64,000 nucleotides of DNA from Kuschelorhynchus macadamiae (lineage: Eukaryota; Arthropoda; Insecta; Coleoptera; Curculionidae). Within the stretch, counting starts at the first letter, position 1. Each line of letters starts with the position of its first letter. A model generated the notes under the pieces. It saw only the letters and a program-made list of their open reading frames with translations, searched no databases and had not been told where the DNA came from. The position numbers were made by a program, and so were the translations under genes. Below, one piece after another: positions 1 to 13,600 of this stretch. Where the stretch lies: positions 283,038-347,037 of the forward strand of contig JAUTXW010001636.1 in NCBI GenBank assembly GCA_030620095.1. Reading direction: 5' to 3'.

Positions 1-222
1 TGCTAAATACACCATTAGGAACCTAGCGAGAGGAAGAAGAATTAGTAGAAAACGATCTCGCAGTTCAACAGTCTATTAACTGATGGAATCTCATTTTAAT
101 TTTTTGTTGATTTTTGTTATTGATTATAAAACCGAAAAATTAAATAACGTATTTTACTTAAAACCCTCCCTTAGAAGTAACAATTTAACAATCGAGCTCT
201 AGTACAATAAAGGGCCTCTATA

Positions 223-980
<758 letters not shown>

Positions 981-1030
981 GATGATGGTGGCTATCTCTG
1001 TGATAGTGAGGAATGTTCGAAGTTGCAATT

Positions 1031-2097
1031 AAGTAACCATAAAATAATCAAAATTCATAGCATGAAGTTTAAAAAATAGAAAGGTGTACATATTCATATC
1101 CTTTGGGGAAATAAAGGTTTTTTAATTATTATTTAATTTAAATACAATCAAACATTAAGGACAAAATATAGGAAATAAAGTGTTAGTGTAAGCATTGTTG
1201 TGATTAACTTCAGAGAGGGTGTAGTGAATGGAGGACAACTTCTTTTATTATAAATTTGCCAATGTTTTGACATTTATTTTTGTCTTTATCAAGGCTGCAA
1301 TGAAAGAAATATTGCTAAATGGTACATAATTACAATGTTTTCTGTTTTTTTTTAATAAATACATACATATATAGAAGGTACAAACAAATAATTAAAATTA
1401 CCATGGTATCATCAGAACTACAAGACAATAATAATAAGCACGAATGCGTAAGATACAATTTAAAAAATTAAAATAAAAACACAAAAAATGTGTAAAAATA
1501 AACATAGTAGATATAGATAGATAGATATATATTGACTTCACGAGTCAAAAAAAAATCAAAAACTAGTAAACCTACGTTATTTAATTAGGAAAATGATGTC
1601 ATTAAAATTCATATGCATAAAACACATAAAAACTATAAGGAAATTGCACATAGTACATGATAGTACATCGCCTACAGCCATACAATTCACTTTAATTTTT
1701 CTACTTTTAATTATTTTTCCTTTTTTTACCCTTTTCTTATCTTTTTGAAAAACACTAATTTTAAACAGTGATAATCAAATTGAAATATAAAGAGAATGAA
1801 TATTATATTAGTTTTGTATAGTTAGATTCCATTGCCTAATACCTGCAACCCAATTTCCTCATTAGTCATTAGGTTCCCAAAAGTCTCTTAATTATATGAA
1901 ACAATATTTTTCAAAAGAGCCACTAAATTCATAGTTTCAATTACATACAAATACTAATGCTTGCTCTTGACCCATTTATTCCTGCTTAAAATGTGAAAAA
2001 CGATAATGATAGGACAAAAATGCAACACCTTTAATTTTTATTTATATACCAACAATGAAAATTTTTTTCTTAATAAATTTAATTTATTGATGTGTAC
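1031..2097. other. AT-rich non-coding stretch, probably intron or 3' part of the minus-strand gene
   Basis: No convincing coding segment is seen. A short GATA microsatellite lies near 1510-1530. Because the minus-strand gene at 2098-2533 ends here with a splice donor, this is probably its next intron, and later exons may lie to the left of the window. Confidence 0.4.
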
Positions 2098-2533
2098 CTG
2101 ACTGAATCCTGACGATTGTCCTGAAAGTACACCATCTATGTGAAGACTACTTGCCAAGAAGTTTTTCACACGGTCTTGATCTTCCCTGTTCATAGACAGA
2201 ACATCATTTTCAACACTTTCTACAAAATACAGAAGATTTTTTTATACATAAATATAAATGGGTTATTGACTAAGTTAAGATAATAAATTTCTCAATTCCA
2301 CAAAATGTTTTCGATGAAGTAAAAAAATATCTAAGAGTGTAGAAAGTCTTACCTTCTCCGTTTGTATTGCTCAGGTCAGTATATTCAGGTGCTTCAATTT
2401 CTGCATCTTCGTCAGTATTTTTTTTATTATCATTATCATCAAAACCATCGATTTTAACGGGACGTGAACTCCTGTTCACAGGTGCGGAACCGTCGTATTG
2501 GCCTTCCGGATCTTCGGACTGTGTATCTGCCAT
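2098..2533 (-). CDS. First two exons of an unrecognised acidic protein
   Basis: Exon 1 is 2533-2353, starting MADTQSEDPEG and ending at a GTAAG donor. Exon 2 is 2219-2098, opening after ATTTTGTAG and ending at a CAG/GTACAC donor. The phases agree: exon 1 leaves one base, exon 2 supplies two, and about 100 residues read without a stop. The protein start is polar and rich in Asp, Glu and Asn, probably disordered, followed by a segment containing REDQDRVKNFLASSLHIDG that looks folded. I do not recognise the family. The remaining exons are not found and may lie left of base 1. The ATG is the first in frame, and the AT-rich region after 2540 would be the promoter side. Confidence 0.5.
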
Positions 2534-3021
2534 TTTGTTAGATTTAAATATAGAGGTAAACGTACATTAAAAATGTAATTATTTATTTTTTATTACTACA
2601 CATCAAATTAACTATTTTTTGGAAAACTTATTAATCTCATCAATTCAATTAAGATTTGTTGACGTTTAAAAGTGAGGGGTCAGTAATGTCAATGTCAAAA
2701 TTGACATTTCCTCTCTCAACTCTTCTCTACATCTTTTGGCGTTGTGAGACGTCTTCTACTTAATCTGTAGAAGTATTTATTTATTTGCAGCACTATAATC
2801 TGGCAACGTTGATGAAAGCTTAGACGACTCTCTTGTTCTAGACGTATACTTTATTTTTTGCACTATGCACTTGTTTCCGAATGTAATAAAGAAAACTTGT
2901 GAGATATGCAGTAGTTTCTAAGAAAAAAAATGATTGAATACACAAATTTATTAGCAATGTTATGATTTTTGGTACTATTGTCCAGCTTTTGCATATTTCC
3001 TCTAATTTATTCCTTTCATTC

Positions 3022-3096
3022 ATGCATATCGCTAAGAGCTGAAAAACTCCCTCCTCCTTGAGAGTCGGGCATTTTTCAGTTCTTAGCGATATGCAT
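3022..3096. repeat. Short hairpin, 25-bp arms
   Basis: Arms 3022-3046 and 3072-3096 are reverse complements except for one position that could pair G-U in RNA. The loop is 25 nt. It is not near a gene end, so a MITE remnant is more likely than a terminator. Confidence 0.75.
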
Positions 3097-3896
3097 TTTT
3101 GCTTTTATTTACTAAATAGCTATTCAGTATTTTTTTCCGGAAACTCTTTTGCACATGGTATAGTTCTTATAAGGTAAACGAGGTTTGTTTATACCACGAT
3201 ATTTTCAATGACGTCATCAATGTTACTTTAATGCAAAAGAAAAGTGACACCTCTGTTACTGCAGCCACAACCATAAGGCCAATAAATTACAAAAGTGGGC
3301 AGAGTCCAACAATTGAGGCAGAGTTATGGACGCCATAAAGAGGACCGTGAGCGGAGACAGTGTATCTCTGTACATTTGTCGTTATTTTTAAATTGTTGGC
3401 GCGGATACTAGTTTATTTGTCAAACTGCTTTCGTCCAGGGCGTCCCTCTAGACTCCGTTTATTTCCAAATACCTTTTTCAAGTTTTCTCTTTTTAAAAAT
3501 GTAATGCATCTTGGCTTCCATTAGATGTTCTTTGAGAGTACAACTGATATTAGGAGACGAACTTTTCTTTCAAGCTATCCCCTTATCCCTCCTACTCCCG
3601 CCACATAGCGGCCATTACCATTAAAATTCTATGTAGAACCGGGCACACGAACAGGGGAGCGCTTGAGTCTTTCGCATTCATCCCCAAAAAAAGCCACTAA
3701 ACTGTACACGTGGAACGACACAGAGCCAGCTGTTTCGCTTATGTCACTGTTATTTTGTAATTGTGACATTTAGAAAAATTACTTGTTCAGTTGTTAAAAA
3801 TGTCATCTTAAACCTATAACTGTCAAGTTAGACCTGGTATAAATTTAAACCTCTTTAGTGAATACGGGTGTCAGATTTAGTATTGAACTAAAACGA

Positions 3897-4456
3897 TTAA
3901 AGCTACATTTACATTCTCTGCAAAATCCAAGTTGAAATTGACATATTGTAAGAGTGCATTTACATTGGAAATGATTATCTGAAGAGCTGATACGACTTTT
4001 ATATATTTAATTTTATTATTTTCCAAGATATTATTGTAAACTACATTGAATTGGAGCGAGATGATTGTTTAACCTTCTTTGGTTCTGGTTTTAGGAAATT
4101 ATATCTACCCTAATCTTGGTTGTGTCTTCAGAATTAACCCAAATATATTGGGATAAAGGTTTTTTCATTATAGCGGTAAAAAAACACTTATATTTTTTAA
4201 ATAGTTGGATGTGTAAAAATATTAAGAATTTTGTTAATTAAAATAAAAATTAAAACCTAAAAATTTGACATTTATTGAATTTCTACTTGCCATCCGCAAG
4301 CTCCTTGCTTCAATCCCAAGTCAACCTTGAAGTTATTACAGGACAATGCTTTGAAGTGCACTTCGAATTTTGTTTGTTTAAAATAAATGATAATATACAA
4401 TTACCATTTGCCAAGCTAACATATTCGAGTTGAAATTGCATGTAAACGTAGCTTAA
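3897..4456. mobile_element. MITE copy 1 with TTAA borders
   Basis: Begins TTAA-AGCTACATTTACATTC and ends with the near inverse ATGTAAACGTAGC-TTAA, so it has about 15-bp terminal inverted repeats and TTAA on both sides. A second copy lies at 9013-9528 with the same internal order of blocks. TTAA targets are typical of the piggyBac superfamily, so a piggyBac-type non-autonomous element is my inference. No transposase is encoded. Confidence 0.7.
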
Positions 4457-4831
4457 GAACGTTGCGGTTCGAATAACATCTAACAGGTGGCAGCAGCATG
4501 GTAATATTAGTTAAAATAAAAGTATCGATAATGAAATTACTTGGATTCCAAAGTATCGATACCGTACTAGTATCGATATCGAAGTATCATTGTTATGGTT
4601 CTTGTCCCTAGTTGATGTAGGCCAGGGCACTAATTTTTATTAGTACTCCCATAATACATAAATTTGTATCTATGATTACTATTTGCTGATCAGTACCGGT
4701 CCGTTAATGTGCAACAGTGCAATAGGCAAATCCAAAAAATATTTCAGTATTCAGTATGTGCTAATTGAAATTGATGCTAATATCAAACAAGAAAATCGTT
4801 TTCTTTGTGTTTCGTTTTCTAAAGTAAAATT

Positions 4832-6423
4832 ATGGCTAGTGCTAGTTTAACAAATGCATCAGTTAGCAGTACTCAACAGACAGTAAATGCGATACAAAAC
4901 CAGGAGAAAATATTTAAGGTGATTGTTATAGGAGATTCCAATGTAGGAAAAACAACTTTAACATACAGGTGCTTATCCAAGAATTCTTAGTTAATATCTA
5001 ACACATGTAGTATATTTTTTTAATTTTAAAAAATTCTTTCCAAAAAAAAAGAGTAATTTTGACCTTGTTATGCAGGTTTTGCGAGGGAAGGTTTTTAGAT
5101 TATTCAGAAGCAACAATTGGTGTCGAGTTTAGGAGTAGAACTTTAAAAATCGATGGGGAATTCATAACTTTACAGCTTTGGGACACCGCTGGACAAGAAA
5201 GATATAGAATGTCTATGGTTCGACATTACTATAGGTATTTAGTAATTTTACTGTAATAAGACTTGATTGTGAATAAAAACTAGCAAATATAGATAGCACA
5301 CATTTGAAAATTGATCTGTAACATCTTAAATTTTAAAACACACATTATTATAATTGATGTATCTTATTTTTAGGAATACAGATGCAGTAATTTTAGTTTA
5401 TGACGTAACAAATGCAGCATCTTTTAGCTCTCTGAAGAAATGGGTGGTAGAATCCAACATGAACTGTATGCCTGACATACCCAAAATCCTTATTGGAAAC
5501 AAATGTGACCAAAACATTGCTGTTCCTACAAATGAAGCACAAAAATTTGCTGATTTACATAATATGCCTGTAAGTACAGTCATAATTGTAAATAAACATT
5601 TTTAACTGTAAGTGGTTACAAAACTCTTAGTTGCATGTTGCATTGCAAGCTGGGAGACAGGGTTATATTTTGGGGGAGCTTAATCCTTGGATATTAAGTG
5701 ATTACTAAACACATTAAGCTCCATTGGTGATCCTGTCGACTCTGCACAAAACATTCTCACAGGGCCTGGTATAGGCCAAATGACTGCTTCTAAAGCAGTT
5801 TTAATATAGAATTTGGGCTACTATAGCCTGGCGGTAATAGGTTGCAATGCTGGGTGTTCAATATAGAGCAAGAGTAGTTTGTAAAAGGCAAAATTTTATA
5901 TATATTTTGAGTGGGTTACTTGTGGATTCAACGGACCAAACCTATGATAAAATTTTTTTATAGGATAGGCATGTATTTTTTATTCACAAAATTTTGAACC
6001 ATTATTTTTTTTGCTTTATTTTTCTACAAAATATTCCTAAAATGAGTTTTAATTTAAATAAAACTATTTATATTGATATAATTGGTAAATGTAATTAATA
6101 AAAACCTCTTGACCCACCATAAAATAATCTTCAAAAACATTGGGGTGCTTAACATGTTAAATACCAAGGTTTAGTAAATGTTTCTATTCAATATGTAAAA
6201 GAACCTGAAACCTGAATTATGTCTATTTCTGTTTCAGCTCTTTGAAACTTCTGCTCGATTAGATTCACAATGTGACCATGTTGATTCCATCTTTCTGACT
6301 TTAGCGCATAAACTAAAGAATCATAGAAGATATTTACCATTTACTACAAGTACGAACAATCCAATGGTGATAAGTGCTCATGTTGTAAATAATACCACAA
6401 GTAATCGGTTTTGGTGTTGTTGA
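4832..6423 (+). CDS. Rab33: Rab33-type small GTPase, four exons
   Basis: Exons are 4832-4968, 5076-5234, 5374-5569 and 6238-6423. All introns have GT-AG ends and the phases agree. The protein is about 225 residues. It shows the P-loop GDSNVGKT, the switch I segment EATIGVEF, WDTAGQERYR for switch II, NKCD for guanine specificity, and ETSA near the end. It finishes in Cys-Cys, the geranylgeranylation signal that anchors Rabs to membranes. The stretches GDSNVGKTTLTYRFC and EATIGVEFR fit Rab33, a Golgi and autophagy Rab that works with Atg16 in animals. The Gln of DTAGQE is present, so GTP hydrolysis should be intact. No lesion is seen. An assignment to a neighbouring Rab family is possible but less likely. 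Confidence 0.9.
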
Positions 6424-7057
6424 AGAACTATTGGGGTATATAATTTTTTAGAAAATAAATTGATAGAAAGTTAAATTTTTATAACATAACTGTGATAGTT
6501 TATAACTAATATAAGAGAAATCAAAACATTATAGATATGTGAAACATTTTATTTTTGGTATTTTATTTAATGAAATATAATAGTATTAAATATTTTATGT
6601 AACTCTTACATGTTTTATTTCAATACACTATCGTGGACTTTATGTGTAAAAACTGTGTAAAATTTTATTTTTTTTCATTTACTATATTTCTTAATTTTTT
6701 ATGTTTTTTTTTTGTTTTCCTGTTATTTATTTCAATATTATTCTGTTTAATTTTGAAGTCTACTGTCGCAACAAAGTTGATTTTTGAATATAGAAAAATA
6801 TTTACATTTTAAATTTGAATACAGCAAAAAACTTATCTGATTACTACAAATATTTATAAGAGAGGATGTAGCTTGCATGCCATTAACATCGTATAAAAAT
6901 ACTGAAGCCATTTTACAAAAAATATACTGAAATGTATTGAACAGAGTATGGCCAAGAATAGAAAGAAAAGAATGATATTTACATACTTGACAACTTATTT
7001 TGCGATTGACAGTGATCCAAGAAATTTAAACAAAGCAATTTTTTTTGCTATTCCATG
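6424..7057. other. Rab33 3' flank, AT-rich
   Basis: Several AATAAA-like sites occur just after the Rab stop (for example near 6453). No coding region is seen. It probably holds the 3' untranslated region of the Rab gene and, on the other strand, that of a possible convergent gene. Confidence 0.4.
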
Positions 7058-7176
7058 CTATTTTTTTGATGGTTTTGATTCTAAACTTTGGCAGAGGTGG
7101 TTAGTAGATCGGTTTGATATATGAATTTGTGCTATAGAGATGATGGACTCAATTGCAGAAATCCCGGAAGCTAAAG
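7058..7176 (-). CDS. Possible last exon of a convergent unknown gene
   Basis: On the minus strand a splice-acceptor-like TTCTATTTCCAG is followed by an open stretch of about 38 codons (including SGISAIESIISIAQ) ending in TAG at 7058-7060. A second acceptor-like site with a short acidic segment, KTEEEAS, lies near 7305. The composition looks protein-like and the position tail-to-tail with Rab33 is plausible, but no family is recognised and no upstream exon was found. It may be chance. Confidence 0.25.
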
Positions 7177-7309
7177 CTGGAAATAGAAAAGAAAGATATT
7201 TATAAATCATCCATTTCAAATTTTTTACGATTCAATTACCACCCTTAAAATTATAAAAAAACTGTTGCTTCACTTGCTTCTTCTTCAGTTTTGCCAGGCT
7301 GAAAAATAG

Positions 7310-9012
7310 AAATGACCAGATTTGCCTTAAGAAAGTTACCAGATTTCTAAAAAAATCACCAGATGTAGTGATGCGGCGATGTTATGTAGATAAAAAATGA
7401 ATTTCGAACTAAAAAATTAACCACAAATTTAGTAAAACGAAGTATTTTTTTTATAAAATGATATAAAACAGAATAAAACATAAATATATAAAACACACAT
7501 GTTAATGATTTAATATAGCATATGGCATAGTTGTTTTCATAATGGATTACGCAATTTGATTTTATTTAAATGTAGTGCTGAATACCTTTTCTACACACTG
7601 TGGTAAAGCTAATAACTTGTTAATACTTAGTACGTTTCTTTCTGTACAACAGACTTGTCTCCAAAATTCCATCATTTCAAGAGAAATGGAAAATATATCT
7701 GAATATTTTAATAACTAAATGCCCTGTCTAATTCAGTCGATATCAATGTCTATATTTGGAAACAGAAGCCAAAAAGACAATCCAAGCAGTGCGGGGAATA
7801 TTAACGAGATTAATTAAATTTACGTGCAATCAATTAAAAACCTACGTATTTCGGTTTTTGCTAAAGAAAAAAACAGCAGTAATCGGCTTTAAAAAAAATC
7901 ACCAGAAAAGGTCTTTTTAACTTTTTAAGAAAAGTTTTAACCAGCCACTAGGTTTTGCAAATAAAATCAGCAAGAACTGGTGAAATTTGACCAGACCTGT
8001 CAACACTGTTAATAAGAGCTTTTAAATTAATAGTTATTCTGTGACTCCGTTCTAATCTTGGTTTAATCGATGCCTTTTTTTGTAACGAATTAATCAATAA
8101 AAACGCCGATTAGGTATAGTCTGTGGTAAATAAAGTGGGTCAAGGATTTTTATAATAAAAATTCTGACGGAATATCTAATTATTTAACGGCTGGTGAAAA
8201 AGTTCGTTTACATCAAGTAAGATAAACGTGGGTGTATGGTTATAGCTTTTATTGTTTCTTCTTAAAATCTCTCGCCGCAGGAAAATATTTGTTATCAATT
8301 TTTCTATTTATTAATAATTACTATGGCTTTATTAATAAACCTGGTGCTAACGCTAACGGAACGAATCTACCTCACAGTATAAGTTTTCTTAAAACAAAAA
8401 TTAAGAAATTCCAGCTCCTTGTTATAATATATAGGGTGAAAAGGTAAAACCTGTCACCTCTAAACAGATAGAAAAATTATGAAATAGATGAAGTGTAACA
8501 ACTATGTATACAAGGTGATTCGGCAAAACGTGTAAAATTTTTTTTTGCCAATATCTGCCAAAATATTGTAGATCGAAGGAACAATTACGTAAATATAAAT
8601 AATTTTAAGCCTATTCTGTTAAGTGAATCTGTCCCGTCAGCATTACGTTAGCCTAGGTTCGTCGACAAAACCATCATTATAGCAATAATAAATAATAAAA
8701 CATTAAATATCAATCAAATTCTTTTACTAAAAAAAATATAAAAACTCTGACAACGTCGGTGTTTGGCAGGGTGTATATCGTTACGCTTGAAACACAATGG
8801 ACTTCCGGTTAACGAAACTTAAAAAAGTACACATTTGTTGTACAAAAATTGGTGATAATTTTGACGCAGGAACTAAAATAACTTTATCTAATATATATTT
8901 CTTAAGTATCTAACACAACACCGAAAAATATACAAAGAAAAATGAAGTTAGACGTAAATCGGCGAAAACGAATGAAATAACCTAAGTTTCATTGTGTTTC
9001 ATGCTTTACGTC
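7310..9012. other. Non-coding, repeat-like
   Basis: No coding region is supported. The word TGACCAGA recurs near both 7310 and 7990, as if flanking a decayed transposon, but I could not define ends. Confidence 0.3.
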
Positions 9013-9528
9013 TTAAAGCTACATTTACATTCCCTTCAAACTCCAAGTTGAAATTGACATTTCGTAAAGGTGCATTTACGTTGGAAATTAATCCTGAACA
9101 GCTGATCCGATGTTGTATTTTTTATTATTATTATTTTCTAAAGATATTAATGTAAAATACACTGAATTGGAGCAGGAAGATTGTTTAGTAACCTTTCTTA
9201 CTGTGGTTCTCGTTTTAGGAGTTTTTGCCTACCCTTACCCTAGTCTGAACGTGTCTTCAGAATTAACTCAGATATACTCGATTCAAAGTTTTTTTCATTA
9301 TAGCGACAAAAAAGAACACTTATATTCTTTTAATAGTTGGATGTTAAGAATTTTGTTACGTAAAATAAAAATTATAACTTAAAATTTTGACATTTATTGA
9401 ATTTCTGCTTGACATCTGCAAGCTCTTTGCTTCAATCCCAAGTCAGCTTTGAAGTTCACTTCGAATTTTGTCTAATGTAAATAATACCACAAAAATTCGC
9501 GTTGAAATTGAATGTAAATGTAGCTTTA
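9013..9528. mobile_element. MITE copy 2, same family as 3897-4456
   Basis: Shares its left end (AAGCTACATTTACATTC), its middle blocks and its right end (ATGTAAATGTAGCTT) with the copy at 3897-4456, in the same orientation. The left border is TTAA; the right border reads TTTA, one change from TTAA. The short ORF inside (from 9110) is not conserved in the other copy and is not a gene. Confidence 0.7.
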
Positions 9529-9547
9529 GAATGTGCATGTTTCAAAT

Positions 9548-9867
9548 TAGAGGTGAGCGATCCGGTGGTTTTTCGGTAACGTCGTTATCAGTTACCGTGA
9601 TTCCTCAATTACCGTTCTTTTAAACAGTGACCGTGATCCCGGTTTATCTAATATCAAAATATCAATATTATTGCAAACTTGGCGGCGAATTTAGTAACTG
9701 ATTATTAAATCACCGCTACAATAATTGGGTATTGATTATTTAAAAGCGTGAAAAAATGAAATCACGGTTTACCGATTGCCGCTACTTTAATCCTGGTCGC
9801 TGTAGTTACCCGTGATTTTGAAATCACGCTGATTAAATTACCGGCAGTGAAATATCGCTTACCTCTA
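9548..9867. mobile_element. hAT-type MITE, 320 bp
   Basis: Ends are TAGAGGTGAGCGAT and the inverse ATCGCTTACCTCTA (one mismatch). The flanking 8 bp are TTTCAAAT on the left and TTTCAAGT on the right, a near-match of the length hAT transposases make. There is no open reading frame. Confidence 0.75.
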
Positions 9868-10482
9868 TTTCAAGTCTGATTTTCGAAGATTTGAGGTTAG
9901 CCTAGTCGCAACAAGCAAGTGATTTTAAATTTTTAATAATGGATTTTACCGGCTAACTTAAGATAACCTGACGCTAACGGGTCAGATCCCCCTGATAGTA
10001 TAGGGTTTGTTAAAAAAATCTTTGTTTTAATATAGATGCACTTTTTTACATTACCTAAAAAATGCCTAATCAAAACACAATCCGATTTCTAAAATACAAC
10101 TACGTACAAAATTATAAGTTTTGTTCAAAGCCTGAACGGGTATTCAAACACACACCCGTTGCAACGAAAGTCGAGAACCCTACCATTGAGCCAAGAAGTT
10201 CACACTGAAAATTAATGACGGACGAATTGAAAGCGATTGAACAATGATGAACAATCTTGTGTCTATATATAAACCATATAAACAAGGTTTGTGATTTGCG
10301 TGCTCCGTAGCTGAGATACTTCTTTAAATTGCATTGTGTTCCAGACTTTAACCTCATTTCTGTGTTTGTTTATTTTTTGTTTACTAACCAAAATAGTAAA
10401 ATACTGAAAGTATTCAAAGTAATAAGAAATAATTTAGAATATCTGCATTATTTAAGAAACGTCACGATTTCTGTAAAATACC

Positions 10483-10616
10483 ATGTCTTCTAGACTTGCT
10501 AAGATCGAAGTTCCTAAAGATTGGGGACCATTTGATTTGTTAAAAGATTGGATTCAAGATTTTAAAACACAGTCCAAAGTTTCATTTGTGATTTTCAACT
10601 TAGCAACATCTTCGAG
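10483..10616 (+). CDS. PNPO-like exon 1
   Basis: Starts at the first in-frame ATG (MSSRLAKIEV) and ends in phase 2 at GAG/GCAAGT, a GC-AG type donor. A GT donor three bases later would break the frame with exon 2. Confidence 0.75.
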
Positions 10617-13600
10617 GCAAGTGTAGTGTATATAAGTCAGTAATTTAGTATGGTTTTCAATATACCGTCATGTCAAACAACTTGGTAGTTGTAAGAAAAT
10701 GTTTGGAGATGAAATTTTATGCCTAAATAAGGTTTGTTTTATCATTTATGTTGTGGGATTTTAAGCCATTTGCCAACTAAACGTCTGTAATATATTTACT
10801 GAGCTAATATGAGTTGTCTAGGTGTAGAGCTGATCATGTTATCAAGTATAAATTATTTAAAAGAAAACCCAATTACTTAAACCTAGTACATTTCTTATAG
10901 AAAAAAAACATACTAAAATTAATGAAACTTTAAAAAACGAAAATATAATTACTTCTGAATCCTCCATATTCTCCAAAGAAAGCATCTAATTTGAATTTTG
11001 AAAGCATGTTTAATGCTAGTAACCTATTTAATATTTTTATTATAAGTTACCTTACTTTTCAGTCTCTCCCCATTTTTTTTCAACCCTAAAACAATGTTAG
11101 GAAATATTAGCAAGTTTTTGGACCCATGCCACATTTGAAAAGTCTGTCTTGTCAACATGTTTATCTTGATGTTGTGTCAGCAAGACACACTTCCAGTTAG
11201 GAATCATGATATTGTGATATTGGTGTAACCTGAATCAAAAATAAATTAACAAAACTTGCACTTTGTCAAGTGTGTCTTGCTGACACAACATCAAAATAAA
11301 CATGTTGACAAGACAGACTTTTCAACCTGGCATGGGAACAAAAATTGATTGAAATTATGATTTGATGTTGTGTTAGTAAGTGTTCTTTCAAAACAAAAAA
11401 TATGTGCATACTTTTTTCAAGCTTGATTTTACCCAATTTCTTGAATGAAATTTAAATATTAAATTTAATGCCCAGACTACAACTGAGACTACAACAGACT
11501 TATTTCTGTTTTATGACTTGAAATAAAAGTCTATCACATCTTTTTTTGGAAAGTGTATTGTTGACACTTGTCAGCGAGTTTGTCAGGTTCTACATCTAGG
11601 CAACTTATATGAACAAACCATCAGTTTTAAACTCGACTCATTCTTTGTAGAAATGGTGAAGTAAAAAACAGGTATGTGGGTCTTCAGAAGTTAACCGAGG
11701 ATGGACTAATATTTAATACCAATTCTCACAGTCCCAAAGTAAAACATTTAGTGAGTATATCAGAAAAGACAATAAGGTTCTTTGCTACCTACTGGGGTAA
11801 CTTAACAATAGAAATTAAACTTAAATTTTCACTTAGTAATGTAATTAATTATTTTTTTTAACTAATTAGATTTGATCAATACTGTTTTAGTTTCTTAGAC
11901 TCTCAAATGCATTGGTTACAAAAATACTGTCGGACATTTTATCACTTCCGTATGCACAGATAAATTTATACTGAGGAATATCTGCATGAGCCCCAAACGC
12001 AGTTGAAATTTTATTCCTTAACATCACTACACTGAAGCTTGCTTATACCATGCATGTATTACACAATCCACAACCTGCAAATCTACTTAAAGCATAAGAA
12101 AATTTATAGTATGGGGTAAATGAAACTATAAAAAAACTAATTAAATAATTATTTGGTTTTGTTGCGTAATTTATTAAAAACAAGATAATACTTCAAATGG
12201 ACTGCATAAAGAATGCGGATTGGGAAGAAATAAAATAAAATTATATATATGATAAATTTTGTATGCAGTTGAAATGAACGAAACTCTACTCACCTAAATT
12301 CAGAGGCTTCATTCACTTCATAATATAAAGCTTTATAAATAAAGGGGTCCCGTCTCTTGATTATGAAATTGGAGAAAATGGTAAAATGTGATTATGAGAA
12401 CTGGTTGCGCTTAGAAACACCTTTTTTACCATAATGGACGACTCTCGACACTACCTTCTTCCTTTGCTATGCTTATGGAGTTTTTACACATGCGCTGAAG
12501 AGTTTAGAGAAATGTAGATATAGGAATGAATTATTGTGTTAATTGTTTTGTATTGATTATAATATTTAAGATATATCAGTGGCGGCTCTTCCATAGGATC
12601 ATTTGGCCAATGACCCCCCAAAAATGTTTCAGGAAATAAATTATTCGTTTGACCGTCCCTCCTAATAGTTGTAATAAAACGCGAATCTTGGGAAAAGTTA
12701 TTAATAAGCATTGATACCTTGGAAAAAGAGAACAATTTGTACGTTGACGACTTAAAAAAATGCAAATCTGAGTGTTTCACTTTATATGAGAAACTCAAAA
12801 ATTATGAAGTGAAGGAAAACAAAAAAATTATCTGTGTTAACGCCACCCAGTGTCAGTTGGACAGTGATGCAGCTTTTTACTTGGTTGATAAGAGTTTGGT
12901 TGTGCCAGCTGATACTCTAGCAGTAGAATTGGAGAGATCAACTTCAAGTGATCTGCATGGGAATGTCATTAGTGGGAAAATTCTTCAACTCGGTGATCAA
13001 AGTCTCAAAAATTTAGATAAACCACTAAGACGAGTTATGGGGGAGGCATACAGAATTCAAGCAATCATAAAGCCCTATGCTACTCAATGTCAGGTTATTA
13101 AACATGTGGGATGTGTTGCGAAGGACTTTGTTGAGAATGACTATATCATAGTGGGGTGCGGCAATAACGATCTAGCAAAAGGAAGGTATCCTAGAATTAA
13201 AAGAATTAAAGCTATAATCAAAGAATGTAACCATACAAATTTAGATACTAAAAATCGATAAAAATGCGCTCTCACACATCTTTATCAAAAGTTCTCGGCC
13301 GGAAAAGATATATGTATAATAGCAGAAATATATAATTTCTGCAGGTGCAAAACGGCCTAAAAGAAGAATTGCTTTCGATTATGTCACAGGGTACCCTCCT
13401 GCGATCATGATTTCTGGGCCTCTACCCTCATCAGGCAGGCTTGTACCCAGGGAGATCTGAAATAACAGATTGCTCGATATGACAAAATCGAAAACGAAAC
13501 GTCTATCATACTGAAACAGTACTACAAGTTAAATGTAACATTTAGCACCACCTATCGGGGAAATCACCGGAGCCCCGATAGGTGGTGCTAAATGTTACAT

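Larger units (their letters stand above)
2534..4831. other. Intergenic region between divergent genes
   Basis: No coding region is supported here. It contains a 25-bp inverted repeat (3022-3096) and a 560-bp TTAA-flanked MITE (3897-4456). The unknown minus-strand gene and the plus-strand Rab gene point away from each other, so promoters for both should lie in this stretch. Confidence 0.5.

Noticed and set aside
3022..3096. Hairpin as a transcription terminator
   Set aside because: Intrinsic terminators are not expected in insect nuclear DNA and no gene ends here.
9110..9382. 90-codon ORF in the MITE
   Set aside because: It is not open in the other MITE copy.
10112..10357. 81-codon minus-strand ORF before PNPO-like exon 1
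   Set aside because: No splice sites, no recognised motif, and it lies in the probable promoter of the plus-strand gene.
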